Shown here: one piece after another, positions 8,992-17,637 of the stretch
How the letters are laid out: each line of letters begins with the position of its first letter
Numbering within the stretch: the stretch's first letter is position 1
Assembly (NCBI RefSeq): GCF_021602585.1
Contig: NZ_BQIP01000024.1
Coordinates: 1 to 64,000, forward strand
DNA: 64,000 bases
From: Pseudomonas faucium
GTDB taxonomy: Bacteria; Pseudomonadota; Gammaproteobacteria; Pseudomonadales; Pseudomonadaceae
Reading direction: 5' to 3'
Notes under the pieces: model-generated
What the model was told of the DNA's origin: nothing
What the model saw: only the letters and a program-made list of their open reading frames with translations
Databases searched by the model: none
Made by a program: the position numbers and the translations under genes

Positions 8992-9816
8992 TCAGCGAAC
9001 AGTGCGTAAGCGTTCCAGCCAACGCAGAGGCGGCACGCCGTAAGTTCGCGTGAAGTGCCGAGTCATGTGGCTCTGATCATGAAAGCCTGAGGCGAGCGCG
9101 GCATCGACCAATGTGAAACCATCCAGAATCAGTCTGCGGAAAGAGTCCAGCCGCCTTAGCGTGACAAAACGGTATGGGCTGGTGCCATAGAGGGCCCGAA
9201 AGTCTCGCGACAAGCTCCATTGCTCGCGCCCACTCGCCTGTTCGAGCATCTCCAGCGTGATGCCCAGGTGAAGGTGCTCCATGATGAACGCCCTGGCGCG
9301 CTCGGCAGAGCGATAATCCAGGCGTTTGCGGCCACGCGGCTTGCCGCCGACTACACGAAGCGCCATTGCCAAGTCATAGACGGCGTCCTGTTCCTCCAGT
9401 GCTTCCAGAGGGTGATCCAGCGCCTGCACGAAAGCCTCACTCGCCTGGTACAAGCGCGGGTCGCAGGATAGTCCGCCAGCGATGAAAGGCAGCGGTTCTC
9501 CCCCGAGAACGTTCTGTATCAGCGACGGGTCGATGTAGGCCATCCGGTAGCGAAAACCCACCTCCGTGCCAGCCATGCCGTCATGCGCTTCGTCGGGATG
9601 CAGCACAAGTGTGTTGCCTGGCACGCCGTGGCACAGCGCGCCCTTGTAGTGAAAGCTCTGAACGCCGGCAAGGGTACGGCCTATCGAATAGGTATCGTGG
9701 CGATGCGAGTCGTAGCCGTGGCCGCCAAACCACGCTTCGATGCGCTCCACACTGCCAGGTGTCGTGCTGCGTATGACCCAATCGGAGGTGGATGACGGGG
9801 TTTCTTTTCGCGCCAT
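8992..9816 (-). CDS. AraC-family transcriptional regulator
   Basis: 274 residues from the ATG at 9816 (MARKETPSST); a GTG four codons upstream is an alternative start. The N-terminal AraC-type ligand-binding cupin contains HRHDTYSIGRTLAGVQSFHY and VLHPDEAHDG. The C-terminal double helix-turn-helix contains ITLEMLEQASGREQWSLSRD and LVDAALASGFHDQSHMTRHF, followed by FTRTYGVPPLRW. This resembles AraC regulators of amino-acid exporter or small-molecule response genes. It precedes the cupin gene on the same strand. Genes in the 8.5-11.9 kb segment look less GC-biased than their neighbours. Confidence 0.9.
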   Translation of the reverse strand: MARKETPSSTSDWVIRSTTPGSVERIEAWFGGHGYDSHRHDTYSIGRTLAGVQSFHYKGALCHGVPGNTLVLHPDEAHDGMAGTEVGFRYRMAYIDPSLIQNVLGGEPLPFIAGGLSCDPRLYQASEAFVQALDHPLEALEEQDAVYDLAMALRVVGGKPRGRKRLDYRSAERARAFIMEHLHLGITLEMLEQASGREQWSLSRDFRALYGTSPYRFVTLRRLDSFRRLILDGFTLVDAALASGFHDQSHMTRHFTRTYGVPPLRWLERLRTVR

Positions 9817-9906
9817 GGATATGCTCACCGGTAGTGCGCCATCTTGAGTGTGGATGGTCCATCCTATTTCAGGATTCTGCGAGTACCCAATTCATTTGCG
9901 CTCAAT

Positions 9907-9965
9907 GTCCGCTTCGGGTCGGAAGCTGTCAGTCGCAGAGTGACAGCTATCGACCCAAAGCGGCC
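9907..9965. repeat. long imperfect stem-loop
   Basis: The outer arms GTCCGCTTCGGGTCG (9907-9921) and CGACCCAAAGCGGCC (9951-9965) pair with two mismatches. The inner arms AGCTGTCA (9924-9931) and TGACAGCT (9941-9948) pair perfectly around a 9-nt loop. It lies in the 317-bp gap between the divergent AraC and L,D-transpeptidase genes. A related but degenerate sequence, GGCCGCTGTCGACCCGAAGC, occurs near 12103, so this may be a dispersed element rather than an operator. Confidence 0.6.
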
Positions 9966-10133
9966 GCTCGCGAAGGGCAGAAATAGGCAGAGGCGGTCGG
10001 TTACCCATCCCACAGTCGATCACTACCGATCACTATGTAGCGCCATATGTAAATCTCATCAAGAATATGTCGAGCCTGGCAGCGGTTTGGACGCTAGCTT
10101 TATGAGTTGCGAGAGACTCAAGGATTATCCAAG

Positions 10134-11882
10134 GTGCAGTTATCAAGGGTATTCGTCATAAGCCGTGCTTTATTTATGGTCTTTCTGATCAGCGGCACTG
10201 CGCTGGGTGAAACGTCGCAGATCGGTTTGTCGGTGTCTGCGCAGGTCAGTGCGGCGGCTGCAGCGCCTGACGACATCGTTGGACAAGGGATCCAGGCCGC
10301 ACTTGAACCCCTGGCATCGTCATTTCCTCCCTTGATTACCTCTCGTAAACATCAACGCGCGGACATCAATCGCGTTGTTCTTGATTTCTACTCCCATCGC
10401 AGCTATCGCGCTGCCTGGACAGACGGGCGCGATATCACCCAGTTGCTCAAGAGCCTGAATGACATACAAGCTGACGGCCTGAACCCTGCGGACTTTCGGG
10501 GCGACGAGCTGGCCGAGGCTCAATCGTTTTTGCAGGCCTCCTCGACGCCAGCACAAACGGCGGCTTTTGATATCGCGCTGACCCGCACCTACATCACCGC
10601 GCTCCTGCAATTGCGGCGCGGCAAGGTCAATCCGTCGCGGCTGGATTTTCATTGGAACTTCGACCCGATCGGTGTTGATCCCCGTGAAGATGTGAACAGT
10701 TTCTTTGCTGCCCTGGATGCTCACGATGTGGCCCGTGCATTCGCCCAGGCGCCGCCGCAAGAGGCGCTTTATAGCAGCATGCGTGAGGCATTGGCGCAGT
10801 TGCGTCAGGTTCGCGATGCCGGTGGTTGGCCGAAAGTCGCCGAAGGGCAGTCACTCAAGCCGGGGATGGACGGCGCTGTGGTCGCACAGTTGCGTGCTCG
10901 TCTGGTGGCCGGTGGTTATCTGGAGCCGCATAAGGGCAAACGCAATGCTTACGACGATAAAGTCATTGCTGCGGTGAAGAAGTATCAGGTCGATCAGTAT
11001 CTTGGCGTTGATGGCGTGGCTGGGGCGGCGACTCTGGCGGCGCTGAATGTGCCTGTCGAGGCACGGATTGATCAGGTCCGGGTGAACATGGAACGGGCGC
11101 GTTGGCTGCTCCACAAACTCCATGGCACTTTTGTCGTTGTCGATATCGCCGGCTACAAAGTGGCGTTCTACCGCGACGGCGAACCCATCTGGCGTTCCCG
11201 AGTACAGGTCGGCAAGCCTGTGCGCAGCACCCCGGTGTTTCAGTCCGAGATCACCTACATCACCTTCAACCCCACCTGGACTGTGCCGCCGACGATTCTG
11301 GTCAAGGATATGCTGCCAAAGATTCAGCAGAACCCGGGTTACCTTGCAGCCAGCCGGATCAGGGTCCTTGATCGTGCTGGCAACGAACTCGATCCGGCGA
11401 ACGTCGACTGGTACAACGCGCGCGGCCTCACGCTGCGCCAGGACGCCGGCCCTACCAACTCGTTAGGGCAGGTGGTCATTCGTTTCCCCAACGACTATGC
11501 GATTTACCTGCACGACACGCCGCATCGCGAGTTGTTCGCCAATCCCGTGCGCACCACCAGCTCCGGATGTATTCGGGTGGAGAATCCACTGCAGTTGGTC
11601 GAGTTGTTGTTCAACGACCCGGTGCGCTGGAACAGCGAGGGGATTCAAAAGCAGTTGGCCAATGGCAAAACCAAGAACATCAAGCTTCCGGTCAAGGTAC
11701 CGGTGTTGCTGGCCTATTGGACGGTCGACTTGAGCACCGAGGGGCGGGTGACGTTCAAGCCCGACATTTATGGCTACGACACGCCGCTATTGCGGCAGTT
11801 GAATTTGCCTTCAGTACTGCCCGCCTTGGCGTTGCCGCAGGCAGAAACGACTAGGGTGGTCACAGGGCAAAGCCAGATTTAG
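10134..11882 (+). CDS. L,D-transpeptidase (YcbB/LdtD family)
   Basis: 582 residues from a GTG at 10134 (AAGGA just upstream); a TTG nine codons earlier is the alternative. A hydrophobic signal segment, ISRALFMVFLISGTALGE, directs it to the periplasm. A peptidoglycan-binding domain follows (PGMDGAVVAQLRARLVAGGY, VKKYQVDQYLGVDGVAGAAT). The YkuD catalytic domain then carries AIYLHDTPHRELF and TSSGCIRVENPLQLVELLF, with the nucleophilic Cys and its upstream His. LdtD enzymes make 3-3 cross-links in peptidoglycan, bypassing PBPs under envelope stress. Codon choice is less GC-extreme than neighbouring genes, and the gene is bracketed, with the cupin and AraC genes, by inverted REP doublets. Confidence 0.9.
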   Translation: MQLSRVFVISRALFMVFLISGTALGETSQIGLSVSAQVSAAAAAPDDIVGQGIQAALEPLASSFPPLITSRKHQRADINRVVLDFYSHRSYRAAWTDGRDITQLLKSLNDIQADGLNPADFRGDELAEAQSFLQASSTPAQTAAFDIALTRTYITALLQLRRGKVNPSRLDFHWNFDPIGVDPREDVNSFFAALDAHDVARAFAQAPPQEALYSSMREALAQLRQVRDAGGWPKVAEGQSLKPGMDGAVVAQLRARLVAGGYLEPHKGKRNAYDDKVIAAVKKYQVDQYLGVDGVAGAATLAALNVPVEARIDQVRVNMERARWLLHKLHGTFVVVDIAGYKVAFYRDGEPIWRSRVQVGKPVRSTPVFQSEITYITFNPTWTVPPTILVKDMLPKIQQNPGYLAASRIRVLDRAGNELDPANVDWYNARGLTLRQDAGPTNSLGQVVIRFPNDYAIYLHDTPHRELFANPVRTTSSGCIRVENPLQLVELLFNDPVRWNSEGIQKQLANGKTKNIKLPVKVPVLLAYWTVDLSTEGRVTFKPDIYGYDTPLLRQLNLPSVLPALALPQAETTRVVTGQSQI

Positions 11883-12128
11883 GCACCCCATGCGCAACTA
11901 GAATTTGCGACGCCCACCGATTGGAGCATGTCCACTTGCGCTGCGCTCGAATTCGCTAGCCTAGCGGCAATACAAGTTGGTTGATCGAGCGGTAGTTGTC
12001 GATGGCGAGGGGGGGGGTGAGCATGCGGGATTTCGTACAGAACCTACACTGGCTTGATCAATTCGAGTAGCTAGAATAAATGGCTGACAGTGAATCTTGG
12101 GTGGCCGCTGTCGACCCGAAGCAGACAG

Positions 12129-12268
12129 CGATCCAAAGCTCTATGGTCAGAACCGGCCTCATCGCCGGCAAGCCGGCTCCCACAGGAATATCACCCGCCT
12201 TCAGGCCTGCGCTGTACTGTGGGAGCCGGCTTGCCGGCGATGGGCTGCGAAGCGGCCCCGGTAACAGG
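12129..12268. repeat. REP doublet, copy B (inverted relative to copy A)
   Basis: Reverse complement of the block at 8287-8427. REP arms lie at 12160-12186 (CATCGCCGGCAAGCCGGCTC then CCACAGG) and 12217-12242, with the spacer ATATCACCCGCCTTCAGG matching copy A's complement except for one base. The 493-bp gap 11883-12375 otherwise contains a G-run (near 12008) and a copy of the GACCCGAAGC motif, but no recognisable gene. Confidence 0.9.
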
Positions 12269-12375
12269 TGTCTGCTTCGGCTCGATAGCGGTCAGTGCAG
12301 GGACTTCTTCATCTTCACGCCCCTGCACAGTTCCTATAATCCGCACATCCCCAGCCCTACCAGGAGCCCACCGTC

Positions 12376-13146
12376 ATGCCTCACGTCCATGACGCTGCCC
12401 AGACCGGATACTCCCGCCAGGCCCAGACCTATACGCAGGGCCGGCCAACCTACCCCGAAGCCCTATCCACCTGGCTGCACCAGGCGCTGATGATCGATGG
12501 GCAAACCCGCGTCATCGACCTTGGCGCCGGCACTGGCAAGTTCACTCGCCTGTTGCAACCACTGACTGACCGGCTGATTGCCGTCGAGCCCGTCGAGGCG
12601 ATGCGCCAGGAGTTCGCCAAGTGTGTGCCCGGCATCGAGGTGCTTGCCGGAACGGCACAGGCAATCCCCTTGCCCACTGCCAGCGCCGAGGTGGTGCTGT
12701 GCGCCCAGGCCTTCCACTGGTTCGCAGACGCCCAGGCACTGGCGGAGATCCATCGGGTGCTCACCCCTGGCGGGCGCCTGGGGCTGGTGTGGAACGTTAG
12801 GGATGAATCGGTCGATTGGGTCGCGGCGATCACCCGCATCATTGCCCCTTACGAGGGCGATACACCGCGCTTTCATACCGGCCGATGGCGCGACGCGTTC
12901 GACGGCTCTGGTTTCTCTAAGCCTGAACTTACCTGCTTCGAGCACGCTCACATCGGCAGCGTCGAAACAGTGATCATGGAGCGGTTTCTGTCGGTCAGTT
13001 TCATCGCCAGCCTGCCGCCTGCGGACAAGGCCGAGGTTACCCGGCAACTGCGCGAACTGATCCAGACGCACCCGGCGCTGCGGGGCGTGGAAACCCTCGC
13101 GTTTCCCTATCAGACCCAGGCGTACCTCTGCCAGCGACTTGGCTGA
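12376..13146 (+). CDS. class I SAM-dependent methyltransferase
   Basis: 256 residues. Motif I is VIDLGAGTGKFTRLL, the acidic loop is LIAVEPVEAMR, and motif IV/post region is ASAEVVLCAQAFHWFADAQA. A later LTPGGRLGLVWNVRDESVDW is the familiar Methyltransf_11 tail. The HWF stretch is typical of the UbiE/Coq5-like small-molecule methyltransferases related to yeast Crg1/Tmt1. The substrate is unknown. It is flanked by repeats on both sides and appears to be a single-gene unit. Confidence 0.88.
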   Translation: MPHVHDAAQTGYSRQAQTYTQGRPTYPEALSTWLHQALMIDGQTRVIDLGAGTGKFTRLLQPLTDRLIAVEPVEAMRQEFAKCVPGIEVLAGTAQAIPLPTASAEVVLCAQAFHWFADAQALAEIHRVLTPGGRLGLVWNVRDESVDWVAAITRIIAPYEGDTPRFHTGRWRDAFDGSGFSKPELTCFEHAHIGSVETVIMERFLSVSFIASLPPADKAEVTRQLRELIQTHPALRGVETLAFPYQTQAYLCQRLG

Positions 13147-13180
13147 GGTTGCGCCCGATCAAGTACAGCGGAGCACTTTT

Positions 13181-13261
13181 GGGAGCGGGCTTGCCCCGCG
13201 AAACAGACAACGCGGTGGATGGCACCGGCTGCGCCGGTGTTCGCGGGGCAAGCCCGCTCCC
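13181..13261. repeat. facing REP-like pair with 22-bp perfect arms
   Basis: The left arm 13181-13202 begins GGGAGCGGGCTTGCCCCG. The right arm 13240-13261 is its exact complement (TTCGCGGGGCAAGCCCGCTC then CC). The spacer is about 37 nt and contains its own CACCGGCTGCGCCGGTG hairpin. This is a second REP family in the window, distinct from the CGCCGGCAAG type. It sits between the methyltransferase and the iron-sigma promoter region. Confidence 0.85.
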
Positions 13262-13369
13262 ACGGGAACTGTGTCACCTTCCAGAGAGTGGGTAAGGCGG
13301 TTTGATGCTCGACCAAGGCGGCGCTGGCTAACAGCCATCTTCAACGTTCTTGTCGGCACTCGATTAGTC

Positions 13370-13394
13370 AAATATGATACTACGTCTCATTTGC
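13370..13394. promoter_or_regulatory. possible Fur box upstream of the FecI-like sigma gene
   Basis: The segment AAATATGATACTACGTCTCA then TTTGC lies about 20 bp before the sigma factor start. Its first half resembles the AATGATAAT half-site of the Pseudomonas Fur box (7 of 9 bases), while the second half is degenerate. Genes of the FecI class are usually Fur-repressed, which favours this reading, but the match is weak. Confidence 0.35.
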
Positions 13395-13413
13395 ATCGAT
13401 ACCGTGACCGCCG

Positions 13414-13920
13414 ATGGCATCCGTCGATACCGCTCAGTTCACCGCTCTGTACGAACAGCAACACCGCTGGTTGCGTAGCTGGCTGTATCGGCAACTGAGC
13501 TGCTCACACCGCGCTGCCGACCTGATGCAGGACACCTTCATGCGCCTGTTGGTCAGCCAGGAGGCGTTCGAAATCCGCCAGCCTCGGCCCTTTTTGGCCA
13601 AGGTGGCGCGCAGTGTCCTGTGCAACCACTACCGCCGCGCACGCTTGGAAAAGGCCTACCTGGATGCACTGCAGGCACAAGACCCAGGCGTGCTGCCGGA
13701 TCTGGCGACCCAGTTGATCGTTTTCGAGACCCTGGTACGCCTCGACGAAGCGCTCTGCGAACTGGATGTCGCCGTCAAAAAGGCGTTTCTCTGGTCGCAA
13801 CTCGATGGCCTCAGCCACGGGGAAATTGCCGAGCGCCTGGGTATTTCAATCGCTACCGTCAAGCGCCACATCATCAAGGCTGGCGCCCGATGCATGCTGG
13901 TTGCGGGCCCGCTGCAATGA
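13414..13920 (+). CDS. FecI-family ECF sigma factor
   Basis: 168 residues. Region 2 contains HRWLRSWLYRQLSCSHRAAD and LMQDTFMRLL. Region 4 contains AFLWSQLDGLSHGEIAERLG and ISIATVKRHIIKAG. These are the hallmarks of iron-starvation sigma factors that transcribe a neighbouring TonB-dependent receptor. It overlaps the FecR-like gene by 4 bp (ATGA), so sigma and regulator are translationally coupled. An imperfect Fur-box-like sequence lies just upstream. Confidence 0.93.
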   Translation: MASVDTAQFTALYEQQHRWLRSWLYRQLSCSHRAADLMQDTFMRLLVSQEAFEIRQPRPFLAKVARSVLCNHYRRARLEKAYLDALQAQDPGVLPDLATQLIVFETLVRLDEALCELDVAVKKAFLWSQLDGLSHGEIAERLGISIATVKRHIIKAGARCMLVAGPLQ

Positions 13921-14915
13921 CCATCGCCACCAATGCCCTTGCCCGGGAACCTGCGCTATCGCCGAAAATGTGCGAGGAGGCGATGGAATGGTGGCTCGAT
14001 ATGCAGGAGGCCCCTTTCGATTCATCCGCACAGGCCGCTTTCATGGCATGGCGCAGTGAACACCCCTTGCATGAGCTGGCCTGGGAAAAAGCCTTGGCGC
14101 TGGGCGAGCAGCTCGATTCACTGCGCACCCGCGGCGATGCCAACCTGGCCCGCCAGGCCCTGCTGCTGCCCTCCCAGGAAGGGCTGAGCAGGCGCCGGGC
14201 AATCAAGGGCCTGGCCTTGCTGCTGGCTGCAAGCGCCGGCGCATGGGCGAGTCGCGACAGCGAGATGGTGTCGCGCATGAGTGCCGACTACACCACCGGC
14301 GTGGGCGAGCAGCGAGCTGTTGCGCTGGCCCCGGGCCTGTCGCTTGAGCTCAATACCCGCAGTGCGTTGAACGCTCGGGCGACTGAGCATCGCTGGCACC
14401 TTCGGCTGCTCAGCGGCGAGGTGTTGATCGACACGGCCTTGAACCCGGCGGTATCTGTCGACACCGCCCAGGTTCGCGCGCAGACGCCCTCGGCGCGGTT
14501 CACGGTGCGCCAGTTCGACAATGGTTCGACCCAGTTGGCGGTCTATCGGGGCTCGCTGCGAGTCACGCCCACCAAGGCTGGCGACTGGACGCCCCTGCAA
14601 GCCGGGCAACAGGCACGTTTCGGGCCGCTGGGGGTGCTCGATCAGCATGCAGTGCAAGCCTCCACCGCCGCCTGGGCCGAGGGCATGATCGTCGCCGACG
14701 GGCAACCGCTGCAGGCGTTTCTCGATGAACTTGGCCGGTATCGCCATGGCCACCTGGGGTGCGACGCCGCCTTGGCCAACCTGCAAGTGTGGGGCACCTA
14801 CCCGCTGGCAGACAGTGACCGGATCATCGATGCCGTGGCCCAGACACTGAAGCTGGATGTACAACGCTTCACGCGCCTGTGGGTCAATTTGCGCCCCTCG
14901 CCAGCTAACGTTTGA
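13917..14915 (+). CDS. FecR-family inner-membrane sigma regulator
   Basis: 332 residues from the ATG overlapping the sigma stop. The cytoplasmic N-terminal anti-sigma domain (DUF4880 type) has EEAMEWWLDMQEAPFDSSAQ and HPLHELAWEKA. A single membrane helix is AIKGLALLLAASAGAWA. The periplasmic FecR domain contains DYTTGVGEQRAVALAPGLSL and LNTRSALNA. The C-terminal secretin-like tail receives the signal from the receptor's N-terminal domain. It transmits ligand occupancy of the adjacent receptor to the sigma factor. Confidence 0.93.
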   Translation: MTIATNALAREPALSPKMCEEAMEWWLDMQEAPFDSSAQAAFMAWRSEHPLHELAWEKALALGEQLDSLRTRGDANLARQALLLPSQEGLSRRRAIKGLALLLAASAGAWASRDSEMVSRMSADYTTGVGEQRAVALAPGLSLELNTRSALNARATEHRWHLRLLSGEVLIDTALNPAVSVDTAQVRAQTPSARFTVRQFDNGSTQLAVYRGSLRVTPTKAGDWTPLQAGQQARFGPLGVLDQHAVQASTAAWAEGMIVADGQPLQAFLDELGRYRHGHLGCDAALANLQVWGTYPLADSDRIIDAVAQTLKLDVQRFTRLWVNLRPSPANV

Positions 14916-14996
14916 CGTTTTTTCGTCCTCGATGAGCCGTTTTGATTTCTGGCGAGACTCATAGGCCATACATCAAAAATCATCGGGAACCTTCGC

Positions 14997-17396
14997 ATGC
15001 GCCACCGCCGTCTTTCGTCCTGCTACAACACCTCGCTCGCGGCTTGCGCCGCAGCGGTGCTGATCGCCACTTCATCGCCCGTGTGGGCCGCCGCCGACAG
15101 CAGCGTGCAGCACTACGAAATCCCCCCGGCGCCGCTGGGCACTGCGCTCAATCAACTGGGCCAGCAAGCCCATTTGCTGTTGTCGTTCCCCAACGACTTG
15201 ATTGCCGGGCACAGCAGCCCGGGCCTGAGCGGCGACTACACGGTCGAGGGTGCCTTGCAGGCACTGCTTGCGGGCAGCCAACTGATTGCGGTGCGCCTGC
15301 CGGATGGGCGCTACACCCTCCAGCCGGCGCCGGCCACTACCGGCATCGAGCTTCAGAGCATTTCGATTTCGGGCAAGGCGCCCGGGTCGACCACAGAGGG
15401 CACGGGGCTCTACACCACCTACTCCTCCAGCAGCTCGACCCGCCTGAACCTGACGCCCCAGGAAACCCCGCAGTCGCTGACCGTCATGACCCGCCAGCGC
15501 CTGGATGACCAGCGCCTGACCAACCTCAGCGATACCCTCGATGCCACGCCGGGCATCATCGTGTTGCGCGACGGGCTGGGCGCCGAATCCGACGGTTACT
15601 TTTCGCGCGGCTTCGAGATCCAGAACTTCGAGATCGATGGCGTGCCCACCGTCAAGCGCATGGACAACTACACCCAGAGCATGGCCATGTATGACCGTGT
15701 GGAGGTGGTGCGCGGTGCCACCGGCCTGATCAGCGGCCTGGGCAGCCCGTCAGCGACGATCAACCTGATCCGCAAGCGCCCGACCGTCGAGGCTCAGGCC
15801 AGCGTCTGGGCAGAAGCCGGTAACTGGGACCGCTACGGCACCGGCTTCGATGTGTCCGGCCCGCTGACCGAAACCGGCAATGTACGCGGGCGCCTGGTCG
15901 CCGACTTCAAGACCGAGAAGTCCTGGGTGGACCGCTACAAGCAGGACTCGCAACTGATCTACGGCATCACCGAGTTCGATCTCACTGAGGACACCCTGCT
16001 GACCATGGGCTTCAGCTACCAGCGCACGGACGTCGACTCGCCGATGCGCTCCGGCCTGCCGACGCGCTTTACCGACGGCTCACGCAGCAATCTCAAGCGC
16101 TCGCTCAATTCGGCGCAAACCTGGTCCTACAACGACCATGAACAAACCAGCTTCTTCACCTCGATCGAACAGCAGTTCGCCCATGGCTGGAGCGGGAAGG
16201 TCGAACTGACCCACTCGGAAAACAAGTTCGACGAAGTCTTCAACTACGTCAACGGCGGCCTCGCCCCGGACGGGAGCGGCACCACGCAGTTGCCCGTGCG
16301 CTTCTCCGGTATCCCGCGGCAGAACAACATCGATGCCTACCTGACCGGCCCGTTCAGCCTGCTGGGCCGAGAGCACGAGCTGATCGCCGGCGTGACCTTG
16401 TCCAACGCCTACGAGAACGTGCCAAGCTACGGCGGCTGGAAATACGACTACTCCGGCTCGCCGGCCGGCGCGATCGACAACCTGCTGAACTGGAACGGCA
16501 ACTCGGCGAAACCTTCGTTCGACGTCACGGGCAAATCCACCGCCGACGAAACCCAGTACGCCGCCTACCTCGCCACGCGCCTGCACGCCACCGACAACCT
16601 CAGTGTCTTGCTAGGTAGCCGGGTGATCGACTGGCATCGCGACATCGAAGACAAACCCTACAACGCCGAAAAGACCAAGACCAAGGAATCGGAAACCGGT
16701 GTCTACATCCCGTATGCCGGCGTGGTGTATGACGTCAACGACACGTGGTCGCTGTATGCCAGCTACACGAAAATCTTCAACCCGCAGTCGTCGTGGGTGC
16801 GCGACATCGACAACAAGCCCCTCGACCCCATGGAAGGCACCGGCTATGAAGTGGGTGTGAAAGGCAGCCACTTCGACGGCAGGCTGAACTCCAGCGTCGC
16901 GCTGTTCAAGATCGAGCAGGACAACCTGGCGATCTGGATCGACACCCCAGGCGGCAACACCTACAAGTCGGAACAGGGCACCACGACCAAGGGCGCGGAA
17001 TTCACCCTGGACGGCGAGCTGGCCGAAGGCTGGCAGGCGTCTGCCGGGTATGCCTATGCGGTCAGCACCGACGCCGACGACCAGCGCATCGTCACCACCC
17101 TGCCCCGCCACAGCCTGAAGACCTTCACCAGCTATCGCCTGCCGGGAGTTCTGGACAAGGTCACCCTTGGCGGCGGCGTGAACTGGCAGAGCAAAACCGG
17201 TGCCGACCTGCACACCTTCACCCAGGGCAGCTACGCCGTGACCAACCTCCTGGCGCGCTACGACTTCAACCAGCACCTGAGTGCGTCAGTGAACCTGAAC
17301 AACGTGTTCGACCGCCAATACCTCAGCTATGCCGGCGACCACGGCATGTATGGCGCGCCGAGAAACATCATGACGGGTATCAGGTACAACTTCTGA
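14997..17396 (+). CDS. TonB-dependent siderophore receptor with signalling domain (FecA/FpvA type)
   Basis: 799 residues. The signal peptide ends around SPVWAAAD. It is followed by an STN signalling domain (HYEIPPAPLGTALNQLGQQA to about residue 100), which contacts the FecR partner. The plug begins near TPQETPQSLTVMTRQRLDDQ and contains RGFEIQNFEIDGVPT and MYDRVEVVRGATGLISG. The 22-stranded barrel ends with the classical terminal aromatic in GIRYNF. Plug features such as VEVVRGATGL are those of ferric-siderophore receptors (FhuE/FoxA/FpvA class). Siderophore identity is not predictable. It follows sigma and FecR by 81 bp, completing a cell-surface signalling system. Confidence 0.93.
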   Translation: MRHRRLSSCYNTSLAACAAAVLIATSSPVWAAADSSVQHYEIPPAPLGTALNQLGQQAHLLLSFPNDLIAGHSSPGLSGDYTVEGALQALLAGSQLIAVRLPDGRYTLQPAPATTGIELQSISISGKAPGSTTEGTGLYTTYSSSSSTRLNLTPQETPQSLTVMTRQRLDDQRLTNLSDTLDATPGIIVLRDGLGAESDGYFSRGFEIQNFEIDGVPTVKRMDNYTQSMAMYDRVEVVRGATGLISGLGSPSATINLIRKRPTVEAQASVWAEAGNWDRYGTGFDVSGPLTETGNVRGRLVADFKTEKSWVDRYKQDSQLIYGITEFDLTEDTLLTMGFSYQRTDVDSPMRSGLPTRFTDGSRSNLKRSLNSAQTWSYNDHEQTSFFTSIEQQFAHGWSGKVELTHSENKFDEVFNYVNGGLAPDGSGTTQLPVRFSGIPRQNNIDAYLTGPFSLLGREHELIAGVTLSNAYENVPSYGGWKYDYSGSPAGAIDNLLNWNGNSAKPSFDVTGKSTADETQYAAYLATRLHATDNLSVLLGSRVIDWHRDIEDKPYNAEKTKTKESETGVYIPYAGVVYDVNDTWSLYASYTKIFNPQSSWVRDIDNKPLDPMEGTGYEVGVKGSHFDGRLNSSVALFKIEQDNLAIWIDTPGGNTYKSEQGTTTKGAEFTLDGELAEGWQASAGYAYAVSTDADDQRIVTTLPRHSLKTFTSYRLPGVLDKVTLGGGVNWQSKTGADLHTFTQGSYAVTNLLARYDFNQHLSASVNLNNVFDRQYLSYAGDHGMYGAPRNIMTGIRYNF

Positions 17397-17637
17397 CGCT
17401 CCGCGCAGCGTGCTGAACCGGGCCATCGGTGTACATTCTCGGGAGGCGCTGCCAGCAATAGGCAAACAATAGGCAAAAGGAGGATGTACGCCCCCTCCCG
17501 CAAACCTCATCTACACTGCTGCAAACTCAATTGAGAGCAGGCGCGAACATGAGCCCGTCATCCCGCTGGAAGTCACTTCTGGCCTGAGAGTGACCTGCGC
17601 CGGGTCTGCGCTGATGACCGATCAGTAGAGAGAGCAC

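Noticed and set aside
10107-10133. TTG at 10107 as the start of the L,D-transpeptidase
   Set aside because: The GTG at 10134 has AAGGA at suitable distance and opens directly on the signal peptide.
8287-13261. CRISPR array suggested by repeated palindromes
   Set aside because: The repeats are a few facing REP pairs with unequal spacing, not a direct-repeat array, and there are no cas genes.
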